A stretch of 64,000 bases of DNA from Branchipolynoe longqiensis (Eukaryota > Annelida > Polychaeta > Phyllodocida > Polynoidae), in the NCBI GenBank assembly GCA_030323885.1, contig CM059186.1, positions 27,389,005 through 27,453,004 of the forward strand, read 5' to 3'. Positions within the stretch are counted from its first letter, which is position 1, and every line of letters begins with the position of its first letter. Below are positions 32,607 through 43,106 of the stretch, piece after piece. Under the pieces are notes generated by a model. The model was not told the origin of the DNA. It made no database searches and worked only from the letters and a program-made list of their open reading frames with translations. The position numbers were made by a program, and so were the translations under genes.

Positions 32607-33218
32607 GGCGTAGTATGCAAATTTGGGCATAAGTTGAACGTGGATGCAGCGTAGTGGACGAGAGCGTAACGTCGGTAAAGCATAGTGATACCGTGATTCA
32701 ACGAGAGAGGACAACGTCATTACGCTAACGAAACGTTATGAACGTTATTCCATCGCCAGAAGAACGCTACGTTACGTTACATACGTCATGAGACGTTGAA
32801 CGTATGTTGAATGCATGTTCTCCTGACGTTCTCCTGATGTTCTCCTGACGTTCTCCTGACGTTCTCCTGACGTTCCATTATGCCCCGTGGGCATTTGCAC
32901 TCGTTTTAATGTGGGTCAACGTAGTGGAACATAGTTGAACATAGTGAGCAGCGTTGGAATAACGTCCGTTTAACGTCATTGACGTTCACTGAACGTGAAC
33001 AGAACGTACGGCGAACGTAAACCCTTACGTTCGACCTACGTCAAAAGTTTTGAAAATGTCCAAAACCTTGACGTAACTCGACGTAACACGACGTAATGTG
33101 ACGTAGCTCGACGTCATTCTAACGTCATTCTGACGTCATCATAACGTAACCCAACGTAATGACGAAAAATGACCACGTTAGCCTCACATTGGCTCCTTAC
33201 GTCGTAGTGTGACAGGGG
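32607..33218 (+). mobile_element. ACGT-rich MITE, copy 1 (left end missing)
   Basis: About 612 bp packed with AACGT/GACGT words, including an 11-bp GTTCTCCTGAC run (32817-32873). The right end GTAGTGTGACAGGGGTAT is the terminal repeat seen at both ends of the inverted copy at 58434-59118. The left terminal ~60 bp are absent. Superfamily not assigned. Confidence 0.8.
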
Positions 33219-33398
33219 TATTAGAACAAACACGTGGCTCCCTACCGAATAGACATTCTCTAGGGACAGACGTGCCCATTTTGACCTGATAGTGTGTAGT
33301 TCCAATTTCGCCGCGTTGTGGCGCCACCTTAAACTAGAGGTGGGTTTTATAGTTTAACACTCTCCCTTCTCATGATCCAGCTAGTACATCTGCTGCAT
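33219..33398. other. No gene seen
   Basis: Short unique-looking stretch. Confidence 0.4.
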
Positions 33399-33715
33399 GT
33401 TGGTTGGTTGTTGGAGTTTTAAGTCCTGGCAACATCTAAGGTCATATCAGGATGGATACCGACTTGTGACAGTGCACACTCATAATGTTGACTTAATAGC
33501 ATTCTGCCCCACTGGGAAATCAGGCTGCCAGCACCATGACCTGATATCCCACCCAGTCACATTATCCTGAAACTAAGCCAACCAGTCTTTGCCTTATCCT
33601 AATAATGCAAGACGTCTGGCTAGGAAGCAATAACTATCAATCTCCAGGTCATTGGTTTGACTCTAGCAGGGTTCGAACCCATGGGTTCGAATCCCACCAT
33701 CTACTAAAACTCATG
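33399..33715 (-). mobile_element. SINE1, near full length
   Basis: GGTTGGTTGTTGGAGTTTTA start, complete body, alternative head with duplicated B-box region. Confidence 0.86.
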
Positions 33716-33874
33716 TTGCGTGTAGCATGCCATTGACTCCGTGCACGGCCGTGCATGGCTTACATGTGTAGTTAGTTCACTCGCATATATATGATGATCT
33801 ATGCCGTCTATCTTTAGCTCTCACCTCCACCTCACACTCCCATACTCCTTTCATCATACTCATCATGACTCAGA

Positions 33875-34390
33875 TCATCGGTGCGGGAGGGCGGGCGGGC
33901 GGGCGGACGGACGGACGGGGGGCTGGCGGGCGGGCGGACGAACGGGCGGAGGGGCTGGCTGGCGGGCGGGCGGCCGGGCGAGCGCCGGATCGCTGGTGCC
34001 GCTCGGCATCCCGATAATCGTATCAAACAACAGACGGCTCGCGTCTCGTCGTCTGCGCGGCTGCGCACTGGTGCCTTCCGCCCCGCCTTGTCTGTACGGG
34101 GACGAGTGCGGCGTGAAGCTGGGATAAACACCACCCCGGCCACCGCCAGGAGCGCCACCGCCGCCGCCCCCACGAAGGCCTGTCCGCAAGGCGCAGTGAT
34201 CACCTTCTCCCGCAATGCTGGGTCTCCGTCCCACTTACCCCCGGCCCCTCCGTTCCCCCCACCCCAGCCCCCCCTACCCCCGGGACCCCTGGCCCCCTCC
34301 TCCGGCCAGCCTCCATCCCTCCACGCTATTCCCATACTGTCTCCGTCCCCTGCACCCGCTAGGCGGCGCCACAGTGGACACGTGACGTAG
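33875..34390. promoter_or_regulatory. CpG-rich block with GGGC repeats
   Basis: GC-rich, with a GCGGGCGGGCGGACGGACGG tract at 33888-33985. On the minus strand a long frame (33832-34437) has a hydrophobic run FVGAAAVALLAVAGVVFI followed by basic residues, which could be a membrane anchor in a first exon. Composition bias alone can also produce this. Confidence 0.35.
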
Positions 34391-34494
34391 CATAGTCTGT
34401 TCACCGGAAGTGAAGGTTTCGGCTGCGTCGTGCGCATACAGAGGTGTCCACATGTCTAGGCAACCTTCTACAGCACGACCTACATGAGATTTGT

Positions 34495-34800
34495 GTTTGC
34501 TTGTTTGTTGGTGTTTAACTTCCTGGCAACATCTAAAGCTATATCAGGACAGGTACCGACTTGTGACAGTGCGCAGTCCTGGCAACTTTATAGTGCTGTC
34601 CCACTGGGAAATCAGGCTTCCAACACCATGACCCGATATCCCACTCAGTCACATTATCCTGACACTGAGCCAACCAGTCCTTGCCCTATCAAATTAATGC
34701 AGAGCGCCAAGCTTTGAAGTGACAAGTATCAATTTTGTACATCATTCGAACTCCCGATCTCCCACACGCTAGGCCTACGCTCCACCGATTCGGTCACCGC
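34495..34800 (-). mobile_element. SINE1, near full length
   Basis: TTGTTGGTGTTTAACTTCC start through ACCGATTCGGTCACCGCC head. Immediately followed by a plus-strand SINE1 head fragment. Confidence 0.85.
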
Positions 34801-34802
34801 CT

Positions 34803-34900
34803 CCGGTGTCCTATGTGACTGGGAGAAGGTCCGGGGTTCGAACCTTGGCAGAGTCATACCCATTGACTTATTACCTATTGATACTTGTCGCTACCTATGG
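34803..34900 (+). mobile_element. SINE1 head fragment
   Basis: GGTTCGAACCTTGGCAGAGTC and ATACTTGTCGCTACCTA, head to head with the preceding inverted copy. Confidence 0.65.
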
Positions 34901-35277
34901 TGATGGTTATGGTGATGGCTGTTATGTATTGTACTGAGGCTCGGTGGGCCAGGAACCAGCCGGCCGGGACCAGTGACACGAGGGACCAGTGTAGACTAAC
35001 ACTGGCGGTAATAAAGCATTGAGTAACCAGACGTCAACGTGTGCGGTCGTTCCTCACTCAATCACATTACATGGTGTCAGAGGCGGAACCTTAGACGGGC
35101 ATGTCTGTCCCAGGGTTGAAACCACCTGGGCCATTGAATTTGGAGGAAAACATTTCTGCCAACTGGAAGTCATGCTTTCAACGTCTATGCTACTGCAGCA
35201 GGAGTGCAGAGCAGGAGCGAGAAAGTGCAGTGCTGCGTATTCCTTCATGTAGCCGAGCAATGAGATTACAATGGCTG
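34901..35277. other. No gene seen
   Basis: Unique-looking, with GGTGATGG triplets near 34900. Overlapping short frames at 35019-35316 have no recognisable domain. Confidence 0.4.
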
Positions 35278-35398
35278 CTAAGCCTGGTCATTCATTTGGG
35301 CAACACTATAATATAAAGTAGCTATGAGTGTGCAAGTGTCACACGTCGGTATCCATCCTGATATGACAGTAGATGTTGCTATATCCCAACAACCAAAA
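35278..35398 (+). mobile_element. SINE1 3' fragment
   Basis: CTGGTCATTCATTTGGGCAA through GTCGGTATCCATCCTG to a short CCAACAACC tail. Confidence 0.75.
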
Positions 35399-35594
35399 CA
35401 CGCTAAAAAAACATGTGAGAAATGTGTAAAGGTGCTTAGTACCATTGACCTTTGGGATACAGCACTTCTAGCCAGATATTCTGTACATACTTCAGTATGT
35501 ATGTCATCAGTTATATTTGCACTAATAAGGAATGTGCATTAAATGGTCATATCAGGCCTTGTCCGGTCACCTCTCCCTTCCCAACACGCCTTAT

Positions 35595-35775
35595 TACATC
35601 CTATATATCCTATATCCTATATCCTAAATCCTATTTAATCATGTATCCTATATATCCTATATACCCTATTTAATCCTATATATCCTATATCCTATATCTT
35701 ATATATCCTATATCATCCTACATCCTATATATCCTATATTCCATATATTCTATATAATCCTAGATATCCTATATA
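35595..35775 (+). repeat. TATATCC-type short tandem repeat
   Basis: Variable CCTATATATCCTATATCCTA units. Confidence 0.9.
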
Positions 35776-35794
35776 AAAATCCTCTGGTGCGACC

Positions 35795-35945
35795 TACACT
35801 GGTCTACATCCGGTGGAGGCGAGGAGGCCACAGGTGGCTCCACCTGTACAGTGTTGGGTCTTACGGAGTATAATGATAATGATACTAATTCCCTTACGTA
35901 CCTTTATACTTGCATAATTCTTGATACATCACATAAATATATACG
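35795..35945 (+). mobile_element. A-repeat-like module of the recombinase element family
   Basis: GAGGAGGCCACAGGTGGCTCC, AATTCCCTTACGTACC, TTTATACTTGCATAA, GATACATCACATA. Very close to the module at 49395-49530. Confidence 0.7.
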
Positions 35946-35974
35946 CTCTTCTAGAAGGGTTCATTCTAATCATG

Positions 35975-36290
35975 TAATGGATGCAGAGTATTCTGGAACA
36001 TGAATGCACACAAATGTTTTACAAAAAGAAACTCTGTGAGGTGACTAAGAACATCCATGATGCAATTAGTAATGGCGCGGGTGACTCCTGTTCTACACAG
36101 TCACTATTCAGACGACTAAGGAAAGATAAGTTTCTCTTTCAAGAGAAGTTCCACTTCTTTCTACCGAATGCCAAACCCCGCTTATTCCAAGGTCATAAAC
36201 CTGACGCAGAAAGCATTGGCAGGGATCACCTGGGAGGGATGTTGGCAGCCAGATGTCCAGATCGGGTGATTAATTCTGGGACTTGAACGT
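35975..36290 (+). other. Unassigned open frame, possible exon or gene fragment
   Basis: A 101-codon frame (35981-36286) with balanced composition (KKKLCEVTKNIHDAISNGAG; FRRLRKDKFLFQEKFHFFLP), unlike the repeat-driven frames elsewhere. I recognise no family and see no splice sites that decide it. It sits between a recombinase-family module and LINE B, so it may belong to a mobile element. Confidence 0.3.
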
Positions 36291-36575
36291 GCCAAGTTGG
36301 AAGCTCCCAACTGTCATGTCATGGAGAAGCTTCTCTCTGGTCGGTAACTTAGCAACCGAGGTTCAGAAGTCTACACTCGACGATGTGGCACGTACATTAC
36401 AGAACTGTGATTGATTTTCACCTCCTGCTATCTCAAATATAGAAAAAGGAATATCTCAGTAGAAGTTCTGGATCATTCCTAGGAGTCAGCCTGAAGTCCA
36501 TTGAAATAAAGAAGCCTTATTGTATTCTTTTTTACTTTAAGGAAAGAAGTTGATGAAATATAGTTGGTTAAGCTT

Positions 36576-36862
36576 CATCATCATCATGCTGTCGGTCGCG
36601 ATGCGACAAAGACTGCTTTCATTACTTGACTGCCGCTCTCCATTTAGCTCTCTACATTTCATGAAAGCTGCCTGCAAAAGTGTTGAGGTGCTGCTGGCTT
36701 TTGCAAGTTACCAGCGGCACTCTCTCGGGGAGCAAATAGAGGTTTCAGACCAGCAAGAACATGTCAAGACAGGCGCAAAACTATTTGTCCCTGCAGTGGC
36801 TGGTCAGGAGATGTTGGGAGTTCCATACATCAACCGCCCTTAATGCTGCCAGAGTGACATGG
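36576..36862 (-). mobile_element. LINE B 3' end, internally deleted
   Basis: On the minus strand it ends in (ATG)n, as at 42084-42403, but lacks ~35 bp that there encode the end of the protein (W-T-Q-L-S-Q-Q). A 97-codon plus-strand frame across it is antisense. Confidence 0.75.
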
Positions 36863-36932
36863 TTTTCTGTTTAGGGTTTGCTCCTTTAGCATTCGGTTCT
36901 GTCAAGAACCTGTACCACAAGGCAGTGGTTTA

Positions 36933-37370
36933 AGGCCCTGTCACATTATGGCGTATGGCGGGAGCGTATTGAAAACCTACGTAGGTCCTGCGCGTGCCGG
37001 CCTATGATGACATTTTGTGACCTTTCGGGTGGTTTTGAGCGTATGTGGAACCTACGAGGAGCGTACGAGGAGCGTATGAGGAGCGTATGGGAGCGTGCTG
37101 TGACATTTTTTGACGGTATGGGCCATACGCCCTCATAGGTCGAGATTTTTTGAGCATGCACAAACAAATTTGGACGGACGGATTTATGAAAGCGTATGGC
37201 GGCGTATGCCTCATACGCTTCACATAAGCCGTCACCTGGTGGCGTATGAGTAGCGTATGAGTAGCGTATGCGTAGCGTATGAGTAGCGTTTACGGCGTAT
37301 GCCGACATATATGACGTAACGCGCCTACGCCGCCATACGCTCCCGCAAAAAACCCTAATGTGACAGCCCC
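36933..37370. mobile_element. GCGTATG-rich MITE with GGCCCTGTCACA ends
   Basis: Terminal inverted repeats AGGCCCTGTCACATTATGG / GGGGCTGTCACATTAGG, flanked by TTTA on both sides (36929-36932, 37371-37374). The inside is full of GAGCGTATG words. The CCTGTCACA terminus is shared with the ACGT-rich MITE, pointing to one transposase type. Confidence 0.78.
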
Positions 37371-37440
37371 TTTACAACTCTGCAGGGCAGGGGCATCAAA
37401 CTCCCTGAGGTATTGCTATACCTGCATACCTGCATACCTG

Positions 37441-37528
37441 ACTCAGGTGACACTGCGCCATACACGCGGAACCCTGTTTCCACACCAGATGAGCCAGCTG
37501 AAGTGCACTCATTATATACAATGGGCAG
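37441..37528 (+). repeat. Direct repeat left of the minisatellite
   Basis: ~88 bp, about 93% identical to 38553-38641 (GAACCCTGTTTCCACACCAG and GAGCCAGCTGAAGTGCAC). Confidence 0.88.
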
Positions 37529-37694
37529 TTGGTTAATATATATATATATCATCTTAGTAATATATTTAATACCAATTCTATTGTGGTGAAGCTTTCAGGC
37601 AAGATTGGAAGTGGTGGGCATATTTGGCCAATATTCGAAACACATGAATATCCACACAAGAAGTTGGCCCGATTCCAGCCGGGAAACAGCCCAA

Positions 37695-38485
37695 ATAGCA
37701 AATGGCTAAAAGCTATTTGTATTTGATTTAAGCGAGGCTATTTGTTTCTGATTGAAGTGACGCGATTTGCTTCTGATTGAAATGAAGTTACTTGCTTCTG
37801 ATTGAAGTGAGAGTATCTACCTCTGATTGAAGTGAAGCTATTTGCTTCTGATTGAAGTGAAGCTATTTGCTTCTGATTGAAATGAAGCTATTGGCTTCTG
37901 ATTGATGTGAAGCTATTTGGGTCTGATTGAAATGAAGCTATTGGATTCTGATTGATGTAAAGCTATTTGGGTCTGATTGTAATGAGTCTATTTGCTTCTG
38001 ATTGAAGTGAAGCTACTTGCCTCTGATTGAAATAAATCTTTTCGCGCCTGATCGAAGTCAATTTATTTGCTTCTGATTGAAATGAAGTTACTTGCTTCCG
38101 ATTGAAGTGAGACTATTTTCCTCTGATTGAAGTGAAGCTATTTGCAGCTGATTGAAGTGAAGCTATTTGCTTCTGATTGAAATGAAGCTATTGGATTCTG
38201 ATTGATGTGAAGCTATTTGCGTTTGATTGAAATGCGTCTATTTGTTTCTGATTGAAGTGAACCTACTTGCCTCTGATTGAAATAAATCTATTCACTTCTG
38301 ATTGAAGTGAATTTATTTGCTTCTGATTTAAATGAAGCTATTGGATTCTGATTGAAGTGAGTCTATTTGCTTCTGATTGAAGTGAGGCTGTTTACTTATG
38401 ATTGACATGAAGCTATCTACTTCTGATTGAAGTGAGGTTCTCATCTGAGTAAAGCAAGGCTATTCACATTTGACGAAAGTGAGGC
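37695..38485 (+). repeat. 25-bp minisatellite
   Basis: About 31 tandem units of AGCTATTTGCTTCTGATTGA-AGTGA with scattered substitutions and a two-unit higher-order pattern (AGTGA alternating with AATGA). It sits between the two direct repeats. Confidence 0.93.
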
Positions 38486-38552
38486 AGCAAACCCACCTGG
38501 ACACCAGTTAAATCTTGAGGCCACTGCTCTTCATCGATCCCTAATGAGGCAC

Positions 38553-38641
38553 GACTCGGGTGACACTGCACCATACACGCAGAACCCTGTTTCCACACCA
38601 GATGAGCCAGCTGAAGTGCACACATTATATACAATGGGCAG
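38553..38641 (+). repeat. Direct repeat right of the minisatellite
   Basis: Partner of 37441-37528, about 1.1 kb apart. Confidence 0.88.
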
Positions 38642-38934
38642 ACAGGTCTGCGAAGAAGGGGTGGCGGTGGGGGTGGGGGAGGAAAGAAAAAGAAAATCCA
38701 AAACAAGGTGGCATCATTTCACTGGCTATAATTTTCTAAAAGCTTTTCGGGGCCTTAGTAGTATAGAAAAATGAGATTAGGGCTCAGGTATAAGGTATGT
38801 CCTTTGATATTTTCTAAGTAGTGGAGTATAATATATGTATGTGTATATAATGTACATATATACATAGGTATATATATATATAGCTCATTTGATATATTTA
38901 TATATATATATATATATGTATGAGTAGCTGTATA

Positions 38935-39049
38935 TATTTGGTTAAATAAATAAGTAAGCAGGGGAAACTTCAATCAGGTACAACTAGTCGACCTCATTCC
39001 ACTGCTCCTTGTCCTAGTAATGCCGAGTGCCAGGCCAGGTAGCGACACA

Positions 39050-39050
<1 letters not shown>
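38935..39050 (-). mobile_element. SINE1b tail
   Basis: GTAAGCAGGGGAAACTTCAATC, CCTCATTCCACTGCTCCTTG, CCGAGTGCCAGGCCAGGTAG. The head is lost to an adjoining (AT)n. Confidence 0.65.

Positions 39051-39052
<2 letters not shown>

Positions 39053-39092
<40 letters not shown>
39053..39092. repeat. (AT)n microsatellite
   Basis: Perfect alternating run. Confidence 0.9.
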
Positions 39093-39096
<4 letters not shown>

Positions 39097-39147
39097 ATTT
39101 GAACTGAAAGCAACAGTGGAAATATGATCACTTTATTTCTGCTTCAG

Positions 39148-39257
39148 CTGCACATATGCCTGTTGCGCATGGCTATGGCTATGGCTATGGCTATGGATGT
39201 GGATATGGATATGGCTATGGATATGTCTATGGCATGGCAGAAGGTCGACACACATAG
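39148..39257 (+). CDS. Candidate terminal exon, Gly-Tyr-rich
   Basis: After an acceptor-like TTTATTTCTGCTTCAG (39132-39147) a frame reads AHMPVA, then HGYGYGYGYGCGYGYGYGYVYG, shown here as (GY) pairs broken once by Cys and once by Val, then MAEGRHT and a TAG stop at 39255-39257. GY-repeat proteins occur in mollusc shell matrix, adhesives and small antimicrobial peptides. The upstream exon is not found, and a (GGCTAT)n microsatellite would give the same pattern by chance. The non-repeat residues on both sides and the splice-like acceptor are the reasons to list it. Confidence 0.25.
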
Positions 39258-39606
39258 GAAGTTATTTACGGAAATGCGAGAGGAGTAAATGATTATCATG
39301 AATACCATCATTACACAGGGTACAACGAATGCTTAGACTAGCAGCTCACCGTGCACAACACTCCGAAAAAATGGGAAAAGGTTTATTATCATATTTAGTT
39401 AGACTAGGTTCTGATTTAGTGTACCCTGCCTTTTTCACCACTTGGGCTCAAAATAGAATAACAGATGGTGCAATGGTGGAGTAGTGATCTGCCGGTAGGG
39501 GGCAGAAGACGCGAAGGGGCATTCCCGGGAGATTGAGGTAAGTGGCGGGTGTATATTACTATTTTTTCCCCTGGGTAGAACTTCCGTGTCTTCGGAACAG
39601 GATCAG
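39258..39606. other. No gene seen
   Basis: Unique-looking between the GY candidate and the 49-bp array. Confidence 0.4.
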
Positions 39607-40521
39607 TGTAAAGAATTGTATTTTAAAGCTTTAGAACTTTTATTAAATCTTCTATGGAGAAGAATTGTACTTTAGAGCTTTAGAACTTTTATTAGATCTT
39701 CTACGGAGAAGAATTATACATTAAAGCTTTAGAACTTTTGTTAGATCTTTTACGGAGAAGAATTATACATTAAAGCTTTAGAAATTTTGTTAGATCTTTT
39801 ACGGAGAAGAATTATACATTAAAGCTTTAGAACTTTTGTTAGATCTTTTACGGAGAAGAATTATACATTAAAGCTTTAGAACTTTTGTTAGATCTTTTAC
39901 GGAGAAGAATTGTACTTTAAAGCTTTAGAACTTTTATTAGATCTTTTACGGAGAAGAATTATACATTAAAGCTTTAGAACTTTTGTTAGATCTTTTACGG
40001 AGAAGATTACTTAAGCTTTAGAACTTTATTAGATTTTCGGAAGAATTATACATTAAAGCTTTAGAACTTTTGTTAGATCTTTTACGGAGAAGAATTATAC
40101 ATTAAAGCTTTAGAACTTTCATTAGATCTTTTACGGAGAAGAATTATACATTAAAGCTTTAGAACTTTTGTTAGATCTTTACGGAAAGAATTGTACTTTA
40201 AAGCTTTAGAACTTTATTAGATCTTTTACGGAAAGATTATACATTAAAGCTTTAGAACTTTTGTTAGATCTTTTACGGAGAAGAATTGTACTTTAAAGCT
40301 TTAGAACTTTCATTAGATCTTTTACGGAGAAGAATTATACATTAAAGCTTTAGAACTTTTGTTAGATCTTTTACGGAGAAGAATTATACTTTAAAGCTTT
40401 AGAACTTTTGTTAGATCTTTTACAGAGAAGAATTATACATTAAAGCTTTAGAACTTTTGTTAGATCTTTTACGGAGAAGAATTGTACTCTAAAGCTTTAG
40501 AACTTTTATTAGATCTTTCAC
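39607..40521 (+). repeat. 49-bp satellite array
   Basis: About 18-19 units built on AGAAGAATTATACATTAAAG then CTTTAGAACTTTTGTTAGATC. Two variants (TATACATT and TGTACTTT) are interspersed, and units near 40000-40040 and 40170-40240 carry small deletions. Every unit has AAAGCTTT. Confidence 0.95.
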
Positions 40522-40689
40522 AGTATCAATACTTATGCACTTCCTATGGTTATTCTACACTGTTCGTGCATACTATTATTGTGAGTTACGCCTATTTCCC
40601 AGCCTGATGTCTCAGCAGTATCCTGGTCCCCATGGGTGCATACATAGCAGCAGTATGAGAATGGACTTTGTGAAGTCGCAGAGATAGGA

Positions 40690-40862
40690 AGGAGGTTGGT
40701 TTGTTGTTGTCCCTGTCATATCCTATTAATGGCGAGCGCCAGGCTAGAAAGCAACACGTATCAATTTTGTAAGTCATTGGTTTTACTCGACTGGGAATAG
40801 AACTCTCGAACTCCCGCACGCGAGGCCCGCACTCTACCGATTGGACCACCACGTCTGGTCAT
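40690..40862 (-). mobile_element. SINE1, internally deleted
   Basis: The tail (GGTTGGTTTGTTGTTG) jumps directly to the ATCCTATTAATGGCGAGCGC part of the body. Head intact. Confidence 0.75.
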
Positions 40863-40892
40863 GCACGTGGAGGGTTTTCTGTCATATATTGT

Positions 40893-40965
40893 ATGTTTGT
40901 GGGGATTTCACGTTCTAGCAACATCTAAGGTCACATCAGGATGGGTTCTGACTTGTGACACTCAT
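40893..40965 (-). mobile_element. SINE1 3' tail fragment
   Basis: GGGATTTCACGTTCTAGCAAC and TCACATCAGGATGGG. Confidence 0.7.
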
Positions 40966-41269
40966 AACGATTTATTTTTCTTAGTTTTTTTGTTTTTGTG
41001 ATGGGTGTATTTATGCTGCCGATAACGGTTAAGTCTAATGACTTGTTTTCGCTGCTAGACAGTAATAGGCTTGTGACTCCCCTTCTTTTTCTGACTTTCA
41101 GTTGTTGCGTAGCTAACTACTGCATGCATTCTTTCTCTGTTTGTAAGCATTCTCCCACATCCCCCAAACCTCTGTGAGTTTTGTTCATTCTACAATCGGA
41201 TTATTGATTGGTTACCAATAGCTAAGTCTGAATGTCTTCACCTTGCTGTGTTGGTGGTCATTAGGTTTT
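40966..41269. other. No gene seen
   Basis: A partial, diverged SINE2-like patch (TAATGACTTGTTTTCGCTGC) cannot be confirmed. Confidence 0.35.
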
Positions 41270-41548
41270 GATTTTAAGTTTAGTTTTTAATAGTGCTGCC
41301 TCCCTGGAATATAAGTCAGCTGGCACCATAATCCCAATACCCCCACTCAGTCACATCATCCTGAAATCGAGCAAACCAACCCTTGGCTTATCTTATTAAT
41401 TAATCCTGAGCGCCAGACAACAACAACAAGTATCACTTTTGTAAGTCTTCTTTTCTTTTTTTTTTTTACTCGGCGAGGGTTCGAACCCACGCCCCCTCCC
41501 CGCATTGCAGGTGAGCAAGGGTTCTTACCGACTTGGCCACCCAACCCC
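41270..41548 (-). mobile_element. SINE1, diverged, 3'-truncated
   Basis: TAGTGCTGCCTCCCTGG through ACTCGGCGAGGGTTCGAACC and CCGACTTGGCCACC. A T-rich run interrupts it. Confidence 0.75.
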
Positions 41549-41909
41549 ATCCGCTCACCTTATAAAGCTTCAGGAAGTTTCTGAGAATAACCTTTTAATA
41601 GCCGGCCGACAAGCTAGAGTCGTTACCACCTCCCCCCCCACCCCCTAAAAAAAAACACGTGACCCTACCCCCAAATCCACCCCCCCCCCACTCCATAGAT
41701 CCACTTCTTGATCCTTTATTTATCCAATGGTTTACGGCCCTGGTGAGAGGAAAGCTCCTAGTTTAAGAGGCTTATTGTGATGGTGGTACAAGCAGCGATT
41801 AACGATTCATTGCCATAGCGATGCCGACAACCTGCCCTCTTTTTGGTCTTTCTTTAAACAAAAATATCTATGGAGCTATCTTTAGCAACAGCTTAATTAC
41901 TTATATATC
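41549..41909. other. No gene seen
   Basis: C-homopolymers near 41630 and 41685. Confidence 0.45.
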
Positions 41910-42480
41910 CAGGGGTGTAGCTAGGCGTATGTGCGTACGCCAAAACGTCCACATCGTTTTGTCAACAACAACAAAAATTAAAAAACAATAAAGAGAGAGA
42001 GAGAGAGAGAGAGGAGGCATGTAGTAGTCCGGAGTGTCGAAAACTCAAGTCTAAAATGTGTAAAATCCGTCAGCTTAAGCTTATCATCATCATCATGCTG
42101 TCGGTCGCGATGCGACAAAGACTGCTTTCATTACTTGACTGCCGCTCTCCATTTAGCTCTCTGCTGTGAGAGTTGCGTCCATGAGTCGGTCTTAAACATT
42201 TCATGAAAGCTGCCTGCAAAAGTGTTGAAGTGCTGCTGGCTTTTGCAAGTTACCAGCGGCACTCTCTCGGGGATCAAATAGAGGTTTCACACCGGCAAGA
42301 ACATGTCAAGACAGGCGCAAAACTATTTGTCCCTGCAGTGGCTGGTCGGGAGATGTTGGGAGTTCCATACATCAACCACCCTTAATGCTGCCACAGTGAC
42401 ATGGCTTAAGCTTAAGCGGCCCCCTAAACCCCCTGCCAAAATTAGGAGTACACATCGTTAAAGGTCTAGCTACGCCCCTG
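41910..42480. mobile_element. hAT-like element with CAGGGGTGTAGCTA ends, hosting LINE B
   Basis: The left end CAGGGGTGTAGCTAGGCG and right end GTCTAGCTACGCCCCTG are inverted repeats. CAGGGG termini suit hAT or similar cut-and-paste elements. No 8-bp duplication is evident, so the class is tentative. Holds a (GA)n run and the LINE B insertion. Confidence 0.6.
42084..42403 (-). mobile_element. LINE B 3' end with 11-bp target duplication
   Basis: Flanked by GCTTAAGCTTA (42073-42083 and 42404-42414). The minus strand ends in (ATG)n. Just before the tail a frame reads HEMFKTDSWTQLSQQRAKW followed by RAAVK and a stop, which looks like the WR..V C-terminus of RTE-type ORFs. An in-frame TGA lies further upstream, so this copy is dead. 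Confidence 0.8.
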
Positions 42481-42693
42481 ATATTGTATATGTGGTGTGC
42501 GTTCAAATAGACGCCATACCGGCTATGCCACCAAGGCAGTGTTATTTTCATAGTGCAATTCATATGAAAGGATGCAGAAGCCACTGCCACTCTGATATAT
42601 CTTTGTAAATAATTTGTATTAATACAGATATATATAGCACATAGATGTAAATATATGTAAATATAAATAATATAAATATATATATATTTATAT
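42481..42693. other. No gene seen
   Basis: AT-rich left flank of the recombinase element. Confidence 0.4.
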
Positions 42694-42776
42694 AAACACA
42701 AGCTACAGTACAAAAGAGAGGAAGACAATGAATGTGGGTTGAGATAATATATTCTCTGGCATAGGGAATATTTGCC
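42694..42776 (-). repeat. B2 repeat
   Basis: 83 bp, identical to 42999-43081 by eye (AAACACAAGC...ATATTTGCC). Confidence 0.93.
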
Positions 42777-42792
42777 CTAGCCTAAAAGGAAA

Positions 42793-42999
42793 AAATTCCG
42801 GTCGCAAGTGACAGTAGTAGCGGCGGAAGTATGGTCAGGCGGTGGTGGAGCCACTGGTACCCGTATGAGTAGGAAGCAAATAGATGCAGGAAGCCCATTG
42901 GCCAATAATATAATATCGGAATAACATAATACAGTGTAACAAAGACATAGAAATTCCCTTACGCGGCTTTATACTCGCATAATGCTTATACATCACATA
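42793..42999 (-). repeat. A2 repeat
   Basis: 207 bp, identical by eye to 44671-44877. Offset 1,878 bp. The conserved inner end reads CCCTTACGCGGCTTTATACT ... CATCACATA. Confidence 0.93.
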
Positions 43000-43081
43000 A
43001 ACACAAGCTACAGTACAAAAGAGAGGAAGACAATGAATGTGGGTTGAGATAATATATTCTCTGGCATAGGGAATATTTGCC
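42999..43081 (-). repeat. B1 repeat
   Basis: Adjoins A2 with a one-base shared boundary and lies 26 bp beyond the recombinase stop. Confidence 0.93.
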
Positions 43082-43106
43082 AAGATCGAAGATACCCCAA
43101 CCCATA

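Noticed and set aside
36550..36843. 97-codon frame, with a 60-codon twin at 42203-42385
   Set aside because: Conserved only because both lie antisense in LINE B copies.
39180..39237. GGCTAT run treated purely as a gene
   Set aside because: Not rejected outright. A simple hexanucleotide microsatellite explains it equally well, hence the low confidence in the feature list.
37695..40521. CRISPR-like appearance of regularly spaced repeats
   Set aside because: Units are directly tandem with no unique spacers, and the DNA is eukaryotic.
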